A stretch of DNA of 64,000 nucleotides from Nitrososphaerales archaeon (GTDB lineage: Archaea > Thermoproteota > Nitrososphaeria > Nitrososphaerales > CADDZS01). The stretch is taken from assembly GCA_030041295.1 (NCBI GenBank), contig JASHOD010000103.1, forward strand, positions 1-64,000, read 5' to 3'. Below the pieces are notes generated by a model. That model worked only from the letters and a program-made list of their open reading frames with translations, was not told the DNA's origin and did no database searches. Of this stretch, positions 61,019 to 64,000 are shown one piece after another (the stretch's first letter is position 1; every line of letters begins with the position of its first letter). The position numbers were made by a program, and so were the translations under genes.

Positions 61019-64000
61019 TTGAGTCTTGACTCTAGAGTTGTCGGCAGACATCACCGTCAAAAGAAGAAGATATTGATTGCAATCGCGATAATATTTCTTC
61101 TGACCCCTGCCGTGCTCCAGCAAGAAGAACCAGCTCTACTCGGTAATTTAAGCAGTCTCTTCTCGCTTTTTCCAAGATCTGATGCCACCAGCTCACCTAT
61201 AGCAACATTGCTGGGAACTGATGTCTTGGAAAATAGTACTTTCGTAAGTGGTAGCTCAAACGGCACATCGGACGCGATTACCCCCTACGCTGTCGCCTTC
61301 GATCCTGTCAACAATGAGCTCTACGTTACAGATTTTGAAAACGAGGCAGATCAAGGAGGCGCGACGATCGGTTCTTTGTATGTGTCAGTATTGCAGGAGC
61401 CAACTGATCAATTGATCGGTTCCATCAACGTCACACTTCCTGCCTCCTTATCAGTGGCGAGGCCGTACAGTCCTGAATCCGTGACTGTAGATCCCACTAA
61501 CGGGCTGGTATACGTTGCATATTCCAATGCTAGCTACGTCACTGCGATCAATGGAAGCACGAACCGGATCGTGAAATACATCAGTACTGGTGACACGGGT
61601 TATGGTTTCGTTTCTTACGATTCTAAGAATGGTAATCTCTACGAGTACGCTTCAAACGGATTCCTTTCGATAATTGACACGGCGACAAACTCGTTGGTTC
61701 AAACAATCAACGTGGAACAATACCAATTCGAAACATCTCCGTTGCCAGAGGGTCCCATTGACAACGCTGTACCCTTCCCAATAACGACCAGTTCCACTTC
61801 GGGCAACGTGTACTTGCTCGGTTACAATTCTACAATAGGCAATTACAGAGTCTCTGTGGTGAATGGAACAACAAACCAAGTTGTAAAAGACTTTTCTCCA
61901 ACCGGGTGGCCTTTGCCCTCTAGTAATCCGACTTATGAAGAGCTAGGCATTGCGGTAAACCCATCTAGTGGGAATATTTACGTTTCCGGAAGTTACCCCT
62001 ACATTGAATCGACAGCCGAAAACGGATTGCTACTTGTTATTAACGGGACAACAAATTCTACTATAGCAAATGTACCTGTCCCAACAAGTCCTGATGCAGT
62101 GCTAGTAAACCCCACTGGCACAGAACTTTATCTCTCGCTATTGGGGTGCGAATTCGGCACGACGGCTACTAATTGTCGGCCGATTCTCGAGACCTACAAT
62201 GCAACGAATAATGCTCTTGGTCAGAGTATCATCTATCCAACTAATGGTTCGGGAGGAGCCTTTTCAGGAGCAGGATACCCCGGTATGAGGGGACTAGCGC
62301 TCGACCCAATAAACGGTGGTCTCTATATGGCAGCTCCCGGACTTGAGGAGGTAGTTGAAGCGAACACCACCACAAACTTGGTTACCGGCGAGACAGCGAT
62401 TCAGATGGCGCCTTTTTCAGCGACTTTCGACGCTTACAACGGTTATGTGTACGTCGTAGACGACTTTTCTGATTCTCTTTCCGTAATTAATGGCAGCACT
62501 AACCTGCCAGTTACTACTGTTCTTCTAGGCTACAATTTCGCGACCGAAATCAACTTTGATCCAAAGGCCATCACTGTCGACCCATTCAATGGCAATGTGT
62601 ACGTCGCCGCAGAGCAAACAAATTCATTTGTTTTAGGTCATGCGAACTGCACAGTGGTCGTTGTAAGCGGGCAGACGGAAAAGATTATCGCAAACGTAAC
62701 CCTTGGTACGGTCACAGACAATACGTTCAACACGTGTACTTCAGATGGAATCGCTTTCGACACGGTAAACAAGGATGTTTACGTCGCGAATCCAGCTTTC
62801 AATTCGATAGCAGTGATTAACTCGACAACAAATCAAGTGATAACGAACGTAAACAGCACAAACAATTCGAACCCACAATTTTACGAAGTCAATCAGATCG
62901 CGGCCGACCCCGACAACGGGTACGTCTACGTGACTAACAGCGGATATACGTTCGACCAAGCGACTGGAGAGAATTCTGCCTACGTTTCGCTGATCGATGG
63001 AGCCACCAATACTCTTACTGGCAATGTTTCATTAGAGAACGAGGTGGATACAATCACCGGCTGCACTTCTTGCAATGCGACGAGTTTCGGTGTCGTCTTT
63101 GATCAGAGCCTCAATGAGATGCTTGTTTCCAGCGTGGCAGAACCCAATACGATCGCGTACGGATTGGGTAATAACGGCCTGAATAATGGACCCAACAAGA
63201 CTATAACCGCCATAAATGCGACAACCAACACTTTCATTGCATCTCATCTGATCTGCCTAGCCGCGTGCGATGTAGGACTGGGAATCGCAGTAAATCCAGC
63301 GAACGGATTGATTTACTCCGACCAGCTAAACATTGTCAATTCTCTCCATACGGCAGCGCTAACCGCAGCAAATCCGACAACTTTCTCCTTTGCAGGACAG
63401 GTGAACTTTGCTTTCGCCGGCTTCGACACTCAGGGCATCACAGGAACCGGCGGAAATGGACCGAGTGACGTCGGAAGAATCGCAATCGACCCCTCCAACG
63501 GGGAAATATTTGCTCCTGTGATTGATTCAGACACGGTGTCAATTTTCGCTTCTTCTTCCGCACCTCCGACCAGCGAATTTGCAGCTCTCGTTAGAGATCC
63601 GTCAGGGAATCCTCTCTCTGGGATAACAGTCTCGTTCTTCAACCAGCTCAATGATCCGATCGGGATTGGACTAACTAATTCGAGCGGGCTTACGTCCCCG
63701 ATCCAAGGACTTTCAGCCGGAACCGTTGTTTACGCCGAACCTTACATAACCTCCTCCCAACCGTATCTGCTCCCTAGTGGAGAGGTTTCATTCACTCTAA
63801 TTCCTGGAAATAATATTGGAGACCTACAACTCGAACCAATCCAGACCGGTTCAATCTCTGGTAGTGTTACTTTTCTAAATGGAACTGTAGCTGGCGGTGC
63901 GCTTGTAACTGCTGACGTGTCAGTTGCCGGAAAAGGATATTTCACGTATAGCGCGACTGCGAATTCAAGTGGGGACTACATAATTTCGAATGTTAATGTA
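61019..64000 (+). CDS. Large YVTN-type beta-propeller surface protein, 3' end outside window
   Basis: The frame is open from TTG 61019 to the window end (994 codons so far). An N-terminal basic stretch and hydrophobic helix (KKKILIAIAIIFLLTPAVL) give a signal peptide or anchor. From about residue 85 many repeats follow with the YVTN pattern, such as AVAFDPVNNELYVTDFE, VTVDPTNGLVYVAYS and ITVDPFNGNVYVAA. Each is followed by an INGTTN-type loop rich in N-glycosylation sites. From about residue 855, carboxypeptidase-regulatory-like beta modules begin (DPSGNPLSGITVSFF; GSISGSVTFLNGTVAGG). It is likely an S-layer-associated or adhesion protein. Confidence 0.88.
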   Translation, partial: MSLDSRVVGRHHRQKKKILIAIAIIFLLTPAVLQQEEPALLGNLSSLFSLFPRSDATSSPIATLLGTDVLENSTFVSGSSNGTSDAITPYAVAFDPVNNELYVTDFENEADQGGATIGSLYVSVLQEPTDQLIGSINVTLPASLSVARPYSPESVTVDPTNGLVYVAYSNASYVTAINGSTNRIVKYISTGDTGYGFVSYDSKNGNLYEYASNGFLSIIDTATNSLVQTINVEQYQFETSPLPEGPIDNAVPFPITTSSTSGNVYLLGYNSTIGNYRVSVVNGTTNQVVKDFSPTGWPLPSSNPTYEELGIAVNPSSGNIYVSGSYPYIESTAENGLLLVINGTTNSTIANVPVPTSPDAVLVNPTGTELYLSLLGCEFGTTATNCRPILETYNATNNALGQSIIYPTNGSGGAFSGAGYPGMRGLALDPINGGLYMAAPGLEEVVEANTTTNLVTGETAIQMAPFSATFDAYNGYVYVVDDFSDSLSVINGSTNLPVTTVLLGYNFATEINFDPKAITVDPFNGNVYVAAEQTNSFVLGHANCTVVVVSGQTEKIIANVTLGTVTDNTFNTCTSDGIAFDTVNKDVYVANPAFNSIAVINSTTNQVITNVNSTNNSNPQFYEVNQIAADPDNGYVYVTNSGYTFDQATGENSAYVSLIDGATNTLTGNVSLENEVDTITGCTSCNATSFGVVFDQSLNEMLVSSVAEPNTIAYGLGNNGLNNGPNKTITAINATTNTFIASHLICLAACDVGLGIAVNPANGLIYSDQLNIVNSLHTAALTAANPTTFSFAGQVNFAFAGFDTQGITGTGGNGPSDVGRIAIDPSNGEIFAPVIDSDTVSIFASSSAPPTSEFAALVRDPSGNPLSGITVSFFNQLNDPIGIGLTNSSGLTSPIQGLSAGTVVYAEPYITSSQPYLLPSGEVSFTLIPGNNIGDLQLEPIQTGSISGSVTFLNGTVAGGALVTADVSVAGKGYFTYSATANSSGDYIISNVNV

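Overview
The window reads as a chromosome segment of a mesophilic archaeon of the Nitrososphaeria (Thaumarchaeota) type. The evidence is a set of archaeal information-processing genes: transcription factor B, the TFE-beta/RPC34-like factor, Gar1, deoxyhypusine synthase, archaeal-type ThrRS, TyrRS and CysRS, a Dph6-like enzyme, and tRNAs with bulge-helix-bulge introns. TATA boxes lie about 25 bases before several starts, many genes begin with TTG or GTG, and several small zinc proteins have a thaumarchaeal look. No ammonia-oxidation gene is visible. The gene content (three molybdenum hydroxylase subunits, CoA ligases, a UbiD-family enzyme, an FAD-linked oxidase) suggests a heterotroph, perhaps a soil group I.1c-like lineage. 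That placement is inference.

Layout. 1-8.0 kb: acid and CoA metabolism, with the 3' end of a UbiD-family gene, an ADP-forming acyl-CoA synthetase, a PaaK-like CoA ligase and a molybdopterin hydroxylase large subunit. 8.3-10.5 kb: an intron-containing tRNA-Ser and a zinc-finger gene interrupted by a 369-residue LAGLIDADG intein. 10.6-20 kb: a cysteine-bearing regulator, a receiver protein, TyrRS (with a degenerate HIGH motif), CysRS, small zinc proteins, an MFS exporter with its MarR regulator, and ThrRS. 20-28.8 kb, all on the minus strand: a second hydroxylase large subunit, agmatine deiminase with N-carbamoylputrescine amidase, a GlcD-like oxidase and a third hydroxylase large subunit. 30-38.2 kb: an MFS exporter and an unusual two-HTH regulator, divergent from a compact five-gene operon (MaoC hydratase, AMP-forming acyl-CoA ligase, ketosynthase III, alpha/beta hydrolase, LysA-like PLP decarboxylase). 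This looks like a small-molecule biosynthetic locus and is one of the most interesting parts of the window.

38-47.5 kb is a looser region of small enzymes, small zinc proteins (two of them paralogous), a wHTH regulator and unknown proteins. 47.7-57.8 kb returns to housekeeping: tRNA-Cys (apparently with two introns), a membrane pyrophosphatase, deoxyhypusine synthase, NAD(P)HX dehydratase, a UbiE-like methyltransferase, asparaginase, PadR, Gar1, TFB and TFE-beta. 58.4-59.1 kb holds two truncated genes (DUF1697 and DinB) joined at a probable deletion scar. 59.3-64 kb holds two large surface beta-propeller proteins, the second running off the window.

Connections. The agmatine-to-putrescine pair supplies the polyamine route that deoxyhypusine synthase ultimately draws on. 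The two CoA ligases, the UbiD-family enzyme and the hydroxylase subunits fit organic or aromatic acid use, but the FAD and [2Fe-2S] partner subunits of the hydroxylases are absent here. Standout observations are the intein in a C2H2 zinc finger, the doubly interrupted tRNA-Cys, the exporter/regulator/ketosynthase locus, the TyrRS lacking the first HIGH histidine, and the DinB/DUF1697 scar.
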